Positions 1-6,321 of a DNA stretch of 6,521 nt are shown here, piece by piece. The notes beneath the pieces are model-generated. The model saw nothing but the letters and a program-made list of their open reading frames with translations. It had not been told where the DNA came from and searched no databases. A program made the translations under genes and the position numbers. This DNA comes from Lachnospiraceae bacterium (GTDB lineage Bacteria > Bacillota_A > Clostridia > Lachnospirales > Lachnospiraceae): NCBI GenBank assembly GCA_017553665.1, contig JAFZKM010000257.1, positions 1 through 6,521 of the forward strand, in the 5' to 3' direction. The first letter of the stretch is position 1. Each line of letters opens with the position of its first letter.

Positions 1-2169
1 GGAACTGATAAGCTTAACCTTGGCCTTCGCGGCATTGAACTTGAATACCAGCGCGCGCTTCTGGCTCTTGATCGCCTCGGTCGAACTCATGTGGCGCTCA
101 ACGATCGCGCCGTCCTTTACCGCGGCTTCATACATCGCGAGCGCGTTCTCATTTCTGATAACACAGCCCGTATGCTTGACCGGGTTGCTCTTCATCGACT
201 TCAGCCAGATATCGCCGAAGCTGATATCGGCCGCGTTAGCGAAATGATCCTGGCAGAACATGCAGCCGGGCTTCTCGAAGAAGTACGCGTTCTTGTACGC
301 GCAGATGGTCTTCGTATATGAAAAATTCTTCTCGGAGCCGTCATTGTAAATGACGGTGGACTCGCCTCTCCAGTGCCCCCTGCGGTAATACAGCCTCTTC
401 GCGTTCTTCGGATCGATGCCGGACTTGATCATGGAGAAGGTCGTCGCCCTGTCGGAGTGATTGCCGCTGCAGTAGAGGCCGAGTCTTATCGCAACCTTCG
501 CCTTGAGCTCGGGATCGTTCTCGCAGAGCTTATTGAAAGCGCGCATCATGCACGGTGTAAATACAACAGCGACCTTTCCGTTAAAAGCCTTCAGGATATC
601 GATATGCTTCATCAGCGGCATTTCCATGTATACGCTTGACGAGCAGTCCATGATCTCTTCTTTTGTGGTGGCGATAAATGTCTTATAAGTCAGCTGCCCA
701 TCCTCAAACGCGGTTTTGCTGACCCATGCGCCGTCGATCTTTCCGGTCTCGAGCCAGTTCACGAGCAATGCCGTGATCATGCCTCCGGAAGCGGCGTTCG
801 CACGGATATTCTCGTCCGCGGCGTAACCCATGCGGCACTTTACAAAGGTACCCATGTATTTTTCCGGATTCTGCACATCGAGCAGCTTCCCGGTCTTTTT
901 GGGCACTGCGACGACATTATCGATAACTTCCGAGATGTATTTGATATTGTTTGCGGAGCTCTCCATCACGGAATCGTAATTCTGATCGAGCTTCGCCCTG
1001 ATATCTCCTTCAGCCGCCTCAAAGCGCTTAAACTCCTCAATGAATGAAGACAACTCGAGCTTCGAGAAATCGATCGCGTACTGACCGAGCCCGAACATAT
1101 CGAGAACTTCCTGATACTTATGGCTCCAGCCGATCAGCAGTACCGGCACCTTGCGCTGCAGCGCGCCGATCATTGCATGGAAGCGCGACGCCACAAGGAA
1201 TCTGCAGCGTCCGATATATTCGCGGATCTCCTCCGCATCCATTTCCTTATGGTACCAGCGGACCGCGTCCTTATTCTTTACTCTCGAATAAATGTCATCG
1301 CCGACCATCAGGTCATTGTTCCTGGGCTTCTCGCTCTTGATCCGGGCCGCGTTCGCGATGATCATCACCTTGTAGCCGTTATCGGTCAGATAATCTGCAA
1401 AGTCGACCATCGACTTCCTGTAATCAATGCCCTGCTTTGTACACTTCGAGTCTACGACCGAGCTCACCGAAAGGCCAATGAGCTTATTCTCCGCTCCTGT
1501 GTCAAAAAATGCGTCTTTCGCGGTCGCTTCCGCAACCAGCTTCGCGATCGTCTCGTCATCTTCCATCGTAAACGCGCCGTCTGCACAGAGTTTAACATTA
1601 TCTTTGATCCCGATGCCCGCGAGGTTATCGAGCGTGCCCTGTCCGCGCGCGCAGATCAGCTTCATCTTCGGAAGGATCCATTTGGCAAGGAATCTGTTCC
1701 AGCCGTTCTTAAACGTACCCATCGCCTGCGAATACTTTACGACCGGCACCTTCATCAGCATCGGCACCGCCATCGTCACGAAGGCATAGGTATTCATGAC
1801 AAATCCTCTGCTGTCCACAAAGGAAATGCCTGCTTCGTCTATTACAAGATCCGTCTCGCTGTAGGCGCGCAGGATCTTGTTTTTGCAGAGAAGTCTCTTA
1901 ACTCCGGGGATCCAGCCGAGTCCTCTGTATAGGATCGCGAGAGGGAACGCAATGAACAGAAGCCTCTCGGGTTTGCACGGAACCACCTTCACGAAATCAT
2001 GGGGCAGCTGTCTGCGGTCCTCGCCGGGATACACGGACATGAGTTTAATATTGAGCCTGCTGCCGTAACGGTTGTGGAGCTGCTTTATCGAACTCTGCAG
2101 CATGGCCGCGGCGCCCTTGTTTCCGCTGTAGCTCGCGGCTGTGATCGCAATATTGATGTCACGCATCAT
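1..2169 (-). CDS. Polysaccharide pyruvyl transferase / FrhB-FdhB-like fusion protein (C-terminus beyond window)
   Basis: The reverse strand is open for 723 codons from ATG at 2169 to the window edge, so the stop lies outside. Residues about 1-390 look like a polysaccharide pyruvyl transferase (WcaK/CsaB type, GT-B-like fold), which in known members moves pyruvate from phosphoenolpyruvate onto a sugar. Visible motifs are SGNKGAAAML (15-24), DLVIDEAG (107-114) and SRFHAMIGAL (328-337), followed by GWSHKYQEVLDMFGL (347-361). Residues about 430-723 match the coenzyme F420 hydrogenase/dehydrogenase beta-subunit family: ASGGMITALL (460-469), VVFTPC (535-540), LGLYCSGNHS (564-573), YYRRGHW (594-600), CMFCQDHF (636-643) and ADISFGDIW (647-655). 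No N-terminal ferredoxin domain precedes this half. ATG 2169 is chosen because of the upstream AAAGGAAG; the adjacent ATG at 2166 is equally possible. It is the third gene of the operon, 39 nt after the glycosyltransferase. Both domain calls are firm; substrate and redox cofactor are unknown. The F420 name is probably only a family label here. Confidence 0.9.
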   Translation of the reverse strand, partial: MMRDINIAITAASYSGNKGAAAMLQSSIKQLHNRYGSRLNIKLMSVYPGEDRRQLPHDFVKVVPCKPERLLFIAFPLAILYRGLGWIPGVKRLLCKNKILRAYSETDLVIDEAGISFVDSRGFVMNTYAFVTMAVPMLMKVPVVKYSQAMGTFKNGWNRFLAKWILPKMKLICARGQGTLDNLAGIGIKDNVKLCADGAFTMEDDETIAKLVAEATAKDAFFDTGAENKLIGLSVSSVVDSKCTKQGIDYRKSMVDFADYLTDNGYKVMIIANAARIKSEKPRNNDLMVGDDIYSRVKNKDAVRWYHKEMDAEEIREYIGRCRFLVASRFHAMIGALQRKVPVLLIGWSHKYQEVLDMFGLGQYAIDFSKLELSSFIEEFKRFEAAEGDIRAKLDQNYDSVMESSANNIKYISEVIDNVVAVPKKTGKLLDVQNPEKYMGTFVKCRMGYAADENIRANAASGGMITALLVNWLETGKIDGAWVSKTAFEDGQLTYKTFIATTKEEIMDCSSSVYMEMPLMKHIDILKAFNGKVAVVFTPCMMRAFNKLCENDPELKAKVAIRLGLYCSGNHSDRATTFSMIKSGIDPKNAKRLYYRRGHWRGESTVIYNDGSEKNFSYTKTICAYKNAYFFEKPGCMFCQDHFANAADISFGDIWLKSMKSNPVKHTGCVIRNENALAMYEAAVKDGAIVERHMSSTEAIKSQKRALVFKFNAAKAKVKLISS

Positions 2170-2179
2170 GAAATGATAG

Positions 2180-2187
2180 CTTCCTTT
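2180..2187 (-). promoter_or_regulatory. Ribosome binding site for the pyruvyl transferase fusion
   Basis: The reverse strand reads AAAGGAAG here, with its AGGA core about 12 nt from ATG 2169 and 15 nt from the in-frame ATG at 2166. The spacing is on the long side, so it favours the upstream ATG. It sits in the 39-nt gap after the preceding stop codon. Confidence 0.55.
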
Positions 2188-2208
2188 CGTCTGAAACTCC
2201 GTTTTTGC

Positions 2209-3195
2209 TTATTTATCGCTCTCTTTGCCGTTCTCTTTTCCGTTCTTCAGCTCGTAGATGTCGTACTCGGCTCTTCTGACATGGTACTGGACATCTTCAA
2301 GTATCTTGCGGTTCGAAGCGATAACATCTGCCAGCAGACCCAGCAGATAGCAGATGATGCCGACCATGAAGAACACCGCCATCACGATCAGCGACTGGAT
2401 ATGTCCGGCGCCTTCGCCCATGCACTTGAACACGATGTATCTGATCGCGAGGATCAGGCCTACCGCGTTGAAGATCGAACCGAGGATTCCGAAGAACTTC
2501 AGGGGCTTGTACATCAGGTACGAGCGCAGGATCGTGATCGACGACTTCTTGATATAGCCGAACATGCTGTGGAAAAGCCTTGACTTGCGCAGCTCGGGAT
2601 TGGTCCTGATCGGAACAGACTCCATCGGAATGCGGTTGTTGCCGGCCTGGATGATCGTCTCAAGAGTGTATGTATACTGGTTCGTAACATTCAGTCTGAG
2701 TGCGGCCTCTCTGCTGTATGCCCTGAATCCGCTGGGCGCGTCGGGGATATCGGTATCCGACGCCACGCGCACGGTCCAGCTGCCGAGATGCTGCAGCTTC
2801 TTCTTCAGCGGTGAAAAATGCTCTGTCTGGTCGATCGGTCTCTCTCCGATCACGATATCGGCCTTCTTCTCAAGAATGGGACGAACGAGCTTCTCGATAT
2901 CCTCGCCGCAGTACTGGTTGTCCGCGTCGGTGTTTACGATAATGTCGGCTCCGTTCCTCAGGCACGCGTCGATACCTGCCATAAAGCCCTTCGCGAGACC
3001 CTTGTTCTTGCAGAAGTGGACAACATAATCGACACCCCATTCCTTTGCGACCTTCACGGTGTCGTCCTTGCTTCCGTCGTTTATGATCAGATATTCGATC
3101 TTGTCAATGCCGTCAATATGCTTCGGCAGCGCGTCAAGCGCGATGGTAAGCGTCTCTGCCTCGTTATAGCAGGGAATCTGGATTATCAGTTTCAT
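2209..3195 (-). CDS. Family 2 glycosyltransferase, polyprenyl-phosphate sugar synthase-like, membrane anchored
   Basis: This 328-residue protein has a GT-A domain at about residues 1-215 and a membrane tail. It opens with IQIPCYNEAETL (5-16) and has NDGSKDD (39-45), the nucleotide-sugar/metal motif DAD (90-92, in NTDADNQY), and the acceptor-side PSGFRAYSREA (154-164). Two hydrophobic helices follow at about 234-256 and 266-290, and then a basic tail (NRKILEDVQYHVRR, 295-308). This layout is typical of enzymes that put a sugar on undecaprenyl or dolichyl phosphate (DPM1/bactoprenol glucosyltransferase type) on the cytoplasmic membrane face. The sugar cannot be told from sequence. The start has a strong AGGAG 7 nt upstream (3203-3207). 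It lies 41 nt after the GT-C-like gene, and its product could supply that enzyme with its lipid-linked donor (inference). Direct transfer to a glycan acceptor is the alternative. Confidence 0.88.
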   Translation of the reverse strand: MKLIIQIPCYNEAETLTIALDALPKHIDGIDKIEYLIINDGSKDDTVKVAKEWGVDYVVHFCKNKGLAKGFMAGIDACLRNGADIIVNTDADNQYCGEDIEKLVRPILEKKADIVIGERPIDQTEHFSPLKKKLQHLGSWTVRVASDTDIPDAPSGFRAYSREAALRLNVTNQYTYTLETIIQAGNNRIPMESVPIRTNPELRKSRLFHSMFGYIKKSSITILRSYLMYKPLKFFGILGSIFNAVGLILAIRYIVFKCMGEGAGHIQSLIVMAVFFMVGIICYLLGLLADVIASNRKILEDVQYHVRRAEYDIYELKNGKENGKESDK

Positions 3196-3236
3196 ATTTT
3201 CTCTCCTGTCTCTTGCGTCTGTGGTCTTCTTACTTG

Positions 3237-5225
3237 TCAGTGTTTGCCCGAAGTAAGCTTTCCGGTATATTTTGTAAGGTGATAGCCCGCGGCTTCAAGT
3301 TCCGCTGCCAGCTCTTCTCCCTTTACATAAACAATGTCCTTGTTCGCCTTCTTGTAATCGAAGCTGTCAAACAGATAATAATCGTCATCGCAGTAGCGGC
3401 TTAAGAATCTGTCCTTCTTCGCGACAATGAACATATTGTCCATATCCGCGACGCGTGTCTTGTATGTTCCGAAATTATACGCGATCGACGCCGCCTGATG
3501 ATGCTTGATGTTCAGATTGGCATCGATAATGAGAACGAACGGATATCTCTCCTCAATGTCGGTGTTCTCCGCGATATCGTTAAGCACTGCCGCCGTCTTG
3601 CTCACGCGGCCGTAGAGGAAGGTATCGCGCGCAAGCCTCGCGTCGGTAAAGTTCACCAGAATGATGACCGCCGAATAAACGGCCACTATACCGAGCATCA
3701 GCGGATTCCTGATCTTCGTGAAAAGCTCGGAACCCTTATCTCCGACTTTGGACGAAAGGAACAGTACAGCCGCGAATATTACGAACGCGAGCTCTCCCGC
3801 GTATCTCAGCGCCGTGCACATATTCTCGATCACGGCCGATGTTCCGCCCTCATACGGGTATTTCATGAAGGTGCAGAGCGAGATGAAATATCTAGAATTC
3901 GCGCTGTGTCCGTCGATCCACGGCGAAACGTAGAACACGAACAGCAGGAAAATGATAATGTAACAGCAGACCGAAACGATCTTTGTCTTCAGTCCGAGCA
4001 GATCGCTCCTGTAAATAAGGCAGAACAGCGCGATCAGCACTACAGGTCCGACGGTGCAGACCGTATATCTTCCGAACACTACTCTGTCCGCGCGCCCGCT
4101 GTCCGCTGTCAGGAAAAACTGATGCACGGGGCGGAAGAAGAACAGCGCGCCCATCGCGAACGAACCGCAGAAATTAAGGAAGCTGAACGCCGCGAACGCG
4201 GTCTCCTTATAGGGGATCGCCTCACGCGAACCATATGCCTTTTTATACGCAAAGGTCTTGAATATCAGATATATCGCGACGAAAAGTCCGATGATGATCA
4301 TGCCGTAGGAGGCCGCGAAAACATTGTAAAGCCAGCCGATGATCAGCTTCACCATCGAAAGGATGCCGCTCTTTGAAGCAAGATTCTTTAATTCTCCGAG
4401 TCCCGCGCTGTCAAGCGTTCCGTGCTTTGTTCCGTAGATCAGTACGTTTCTCTTGATCATACCGGACACGATACGCTCAAGTACCATGAACGCTCCGGTC
4501 GAAGCAATGAACGGGATCCATGCAAAAGGCCTGCGTCTCGTGAAAATATGCATGCATACGTTGGTCATGACCAACGCTATGATCACCACAATTCCGCGCG
4601 TATGCGAAAAATACGCGTAGACCGCCAGAAATCCCGCTAGTATCGAGCAGATATAATTCTTTGCTTTCCGGTCCTCCCTGACAGCGTCAAGTCCCTCGAG
4701 TATGCAGAGAGATATCGGCCACGCAAGGAAAATGAGCATCGGATCCGACTTCGCGTAGAGCGAATGCAGATTGACCGAGGGAAGAAGTCCCACCGCAAGT
4801 GCCAGAAGCGCGGGTATCACCCTGTCCGTGAGCACCGTGCCTGTCTCGATCTTCGATGTGGGCAGCATATGCTTCCTCACGATGGTATACGCAAAAACCG
4901 GAACAAAACTGATCAGTACAGTATTGATGAAAATGCACACCCTGTACAGAACGAAGGGATCGCTGATCAGCATGAACGCGGGATAATAGAGCAGCGGCAT
5001 TCCGAGCTTATAATAATGGTTTCCCATCGAAGCCACGCACTCGGTCCAGTCGTATCCGGCAAGAAATGCCGTATTTGCCATGGTACCGACCTCGTCGAGC
5101 ACCGGCGGATTGTGCAGCTGCAGGGCCATCGTCCCGAGCAGCGCGAGCGTCACCGCATAGAGAAGGACATTGACCAGCCGATCCTTCGCGTCAAATCTGT
5201 ATGTTTCGTTACTGTTTTCGTTCAT
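3237..5225 (-). CDS. Polytopic membrane protein, probable GT-C type glycosyltransferase
   Basis: This is a 662-residue integral membrane protein with roughly 12-14 hydrophobic segments by eye (about 17-37, 91-115, 134-155, 160-178, 189-206, 209-227, 232-252, 303-325, 342-365, 389-406, 415-433, 475-492 and 505-526). A hydrophilic C-terminal region of about 135 residues follows and ends in SGKH. After the first helix comes an acidic pair (VLDEVG, 42-47) in the first outer loop, the place where GT-C enzymes (ArnT, protein O-mannosyltransferases) carry their catalytic acidic residue. YAKSDPM (157-163) and SHTRGIVV (207-214) also fit that type of protein. Such enzymes transfer sugars from polyprenyl-phosphate donors outside the membrane, which suits the downstream GT2 gene. 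It is the first gene of the leftward operon. ATG 5225 is supported by AGAGGAA ending 5 nt upstream. The GT-C call rests on topology and one motif; an uncharacterised glycan membrane protein of other function is possible. Confidence 0.7.
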   Translation of the reverse strand: MNENSNETYRFDAKDRLVNVLLYAVTLALLGTMALQLHNPPVLDEVGTMANTAFLAGYDWTECVASMGNHYYKLGMPLLYYPAFMLISDPFVLYRVCIFINTVLISFVPVFAYTIVRKHMLPTSKIETGTVLTDRVIPALLALAVGLLPSVNLHSLYAKSDPMLIFLAWPISLCILEGLDAVREDRKAKNYICSILAGFLAVYAYFSHTRGIVVIIALVMTNVCMHIFTRRRPFAWIPFIASTGAFMVLERIVSGMIKRNVLIYGTKHGTLDSAGLGELKNLASKSGILSMVKLIIGWLYNVFAASYGMIIIGLFVAIYLIFKTFAYKKAYGSREAIPYKETAFAAFSFLNFCGSFAMGALFFFRPVHQFFLTADSGRADRVVFGRYTVCTVGPVVLIALFCLIYRSDLLGLKTKIVSVCCYIIIFLLFVFYVSPWIDGHSANSRYFISLCTFMKYPYEGGTSAVIENMCTALRYAGELAFVIFAAVLFLSSKVGDKGSELFTKIRNPLMLGIVAVYSAVIILVNFTDARLARDTFLYGRVSKTAAVLNDIAENTDIEERYPFVLIIDANLNIKHHQAASIAYNFGTYKTRVADMDNMFIVAKKDRFLSRYCDDDYYLFDSFDYKKANKDIVYVKGEELAAELEAAGYHLTKYTGKLTSGKH

Positions 5226-5293
5226 CTATATTCCTCTTACAACTATCGTCTTCAATACGCCCCGCGGCTCTCAACTGCCCGCAAAGTGCGCTT

Positions 5294-5322
5294 ATTATAC
5301 ACTATTAATAATTTAAATACAA
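5294..5322 (-). promoter_or_regulatory. Sigma-A-type promoter of the leftward glycan operon
   Basis: On the reverse strand a perfect TATAAT (5299 to 5294) lies 17 nt after TTGTAT (5322 to 5317). The -35 matches the consensus TTGACA only in TTG. The spacer is very AT-rich. A start near 5287 would give a leader of about 60 nt before ATG 5225. It was assigned by eye from consensus and spacing. Confidence 0.6.
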
Positions 5323-5355
5323 TAGCAGGTACTTTTCAATACCCCGCCCGTGAAA

Positions 5356-5369
5356 TTAACAATTGTTAA
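5356..5369. promoter_or_regulatory. Perfect 14-bp palindrome, candidate operator
   Basis: TTAACAATTGTTAA reads the same on both strands; the flanking bases do not extend the symmetry. It lies between the two promoters. Its centre is about 50 bp upstream of the likely folD transcription start and about 75 bp upstream of the likely start of the leftward operon. The position suits a dimeric regulator of one or both units. The regulator is unknown, and AT-rich spacers do produce short palindromes by chance. Confidence 0.4.
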
Positions 5370-5380
5370 CATTCTGCTTC

Positions 5381-5409
5381 TTCCGCAAATCAAAAGGTTA
5401 TGCTATAGT
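5381..5409 (+). promoter_or_regulatory. Extended -10 promoter of folD
   Basis: TATAGT (5404-5409) is directly preceded by TATGC (5399-5403), which fits the TRTGN extended -10 element common in Gram-positive promoters. The hexamer 17 nt upstream, TTCCGC (5381-5386), is a poor -35, as is tolerated when the extended element is present. Transcription would start near 5416, leaving a leader of about 30 nt. Confidence 0.6.
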
Positions 5410-5433
5410 GTATTAGTGTGAATCCGAAACTTT

Positions 5434-5440
5434 GGAGGTG
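5434..5440 (+). promoter_or_regulatory. Strong ribosome binding site for folD
   Basis: GGAGGTG is a near-perfect Shine-Dalgarno sequence, with GGAGG ending 7 nt before the ATG at 5446. It fixes the folD start, and no competing in-frame start lies nearby. Confidence 0.85.
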
Positions 5441-5445
5441 CAGGA

Positions 5446-6291
5446 ATGGCTCAATTGCTGAAAGGCGCTCCCGCGGCCGCGGCTCTAACCGAAGATCTCG
5501 CCGGAAGATGCGGCGCCCTTAAAGAAAGAAATATCCGTCCGACTCTCGCCCTGCTGCGCGTCGGCGAAAACGAAAGCGACCTTGCGTACGAGCGAGGTAT
5601 CTTGAAGCGCTGCGACGCTGTAGGCATTGAGGTAAGGAAAGTCCTGCTGCCCGCGGATACCGATACTTCCCGGGTTCTTGAGGAGATCGCGAAGATCAAT
5701 TCCGACCCTGAAGTCCACGGCTGCCTCATGTTCCGCCCTCTTCCGAAGCATCTGGACGAGGCTGCGATCTGTGAAGCTCTCGACGCCCGAAAGGACGCGG
5801 ACTGCATGACCGAGCGCTCGCTCACCCATGTGTTTACGGGCAGGGGCGAAGGCTTCGCTCCCTGTACCGCCGAAAGCTGTATTGAAATTCTCAAGTTTTA
5901 TGGTTACAATCTTAGCGGTAAAAATGTCGCGGTCATCGGAAGGAGCCTTGTAATAGGCAAACCCGTTTCGATGCTGCTCCAGAAGGAGAATGCCACCGTG
6001 ACCATGTGCCATACTAAAACCGTTGACCTTCCCTCGGTCTGCCGCGATAAGGATATCCTTGTTGTCGCTGCCGGCCGCGCGCGCATCGTCGACGCTTCAT
6101 ATACCAATGCCTCGCAGGCCGTTATCGATGTCGGGATCAATGTTGATTCCGACGGCAATATGTGCGGAGATGTCGATTTCGCCTCTGTCGAGCCTGCGTG
6201 CGGAGCCATTACCCCGGTTCCGGGCGGAGTGGGATCGGTCACCACGGCCATCCTCTGCAGGCATGTCATCGAAGCCGCGGAAAGGCTTTGA
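5446..6291 (+). CDS. folD: FolD-type methylenetetrahydrofolate dehydrogenase/cyclohydrolase, variant active site
   Basis: This 281-residue protein has the usual length and both domains of FolD, the cytosolic enzyme that interconverts 5,10-methylene-, 5,10-methenyl- and 10-formyl-tetrahydrofolate with NAD(P). The catalytic domain includes LRVGENESDLAY (37-48), RPLPKHLDEA (97-106) and KDAD (116-119). The dinucleotide domain has VIGRSLVIGKPV (163-174) and the C-terminal signature TPVPGGVGSVTT (256-267). Aligned by eye with canonical FolD, the YxxxK lysine is Ile52 and the next lysine (Lys54) is kept. The VQLPLP glutamine is Phe96, in MFRPLP. The DVD(G) aspartate is kept as Asp119. I recall similar YERG...K / FRPLP proteins in Clostridia, so this is probably a subfamily and not a decayed copy; the frame is intact. 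Dehydrogenase activity is plausible, while cyclohydrolase activity is uncertain. It leads the rightward unit from its own promoter, and a methyltransferase follows after 30 nt. Confidence 0.93.
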   Translation: MAQLLKGAPAAAALTEDLAGRCGALKERNIRPTLALLRVGENESDLAYERGILKRCDAVGIEVRKVLLPADTDTSRVLEEIAKINSDPEVHGCLMFRPLPKHLDEAAICEALDARKDADCMTERSLTHVFTGRGEGFAPCTAESCIEILKFYGYNLSGKNVAVIGRSLVIGKPVSMLLQKENATVTMCHTKTVDLPSVCRDKDILVVAAGRARIVDASYTNASQAVIDVGINVDSDGNMCGDVDFASVEPACGAITPVPGGVGSVTTAILCRHVIEAAERL

Positions 6292-6310
6292 TCCGCAACA
6301 AATCATCTGA

Positions 6311-6315
6311 AAGGA
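6311..6315 (+). promoter_or_regulatory. Ribosome binding site for the methyltransferase
   Basis: AAGGA ends 6 nt before ATG 6322, in the short gap after the folD stop. It supports this start for the gene cut off by the window end. Confidence 0.7.
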
Positions 6316-6321
6316 AACACT

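Larger units (their letters stand above)
5226..5445. other. Divergent intergenic control region
   Basis: This gap of about 220 bp separates the first codons of the two divergent genes. It holds one candidate promoter in each direction and an AT-rich core (about 5291-5322), with a 14-bp palindrome between the promoters. The minus-strand leader (about 5226-5287) contains only short stems such as CGCA-CTT-TGCG, too weak to call a riboswitch or attenuator. No small ORF with a good ribosome site and no terminator was seen. Confidence 0.7.

Noticed and set aside
1120..1932. Forward-strand open frame of 270 codons
   Set aside because: It lies wholly antisense to the pyruvyl transferase/FrhB fusion, which has clear family motifs. 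Its product is rich in His and Arg with no recognisable domain, as expected of a mirror frame in codon-biased DNA.
2564..3028. Forward-strand open frame of 154 codons with hydrophobic stretches
   Set aside because: It is antisense to the catalytic domain of the family 2 glycosyltransferase, and no independent support was seen.
3498..4376. Forward-strand open frame of 292 codons
   Set aside because: It is antisense to the GT-C-like membrane protein gene. Its composition is strongly charged (Glu, Arg, His), which is what the opposite strand of hydrophobic codons produces, and no convincing ribosome site was seen.
5250..5290. Leader hairpins of the leftward operon as a riboswitch or attenuator
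   Set aside because: Only stems of 3-4 bp are visible (for example CGCA-CTT-TGCG), with no U-run and no known aptamer core.
5356..5369. Reading the palindrome as a Rex (redox repressor) site
   Set aside because: The Rex consensus is TTGTTAA-N4-TTAACAA. Here the half-sites are in the reverse order with no spacer, so the match is only superficial.
5471..5482. Perfect 12-bp GC palindrome CCGCGGCCGCGG
   Set aside because: It falls within the Pro-Ala-Ala-Ala-Ala codons at the start of folD. Alanine codons rich in GC readily give such symmetry, so no regulatory role is claimed.
5485..6012. Reverse-strand open frame of 175 codons inside folD
   Set aside because: folD on the other strand is unambiguous, and the reverse frame shows no domain or start signal.
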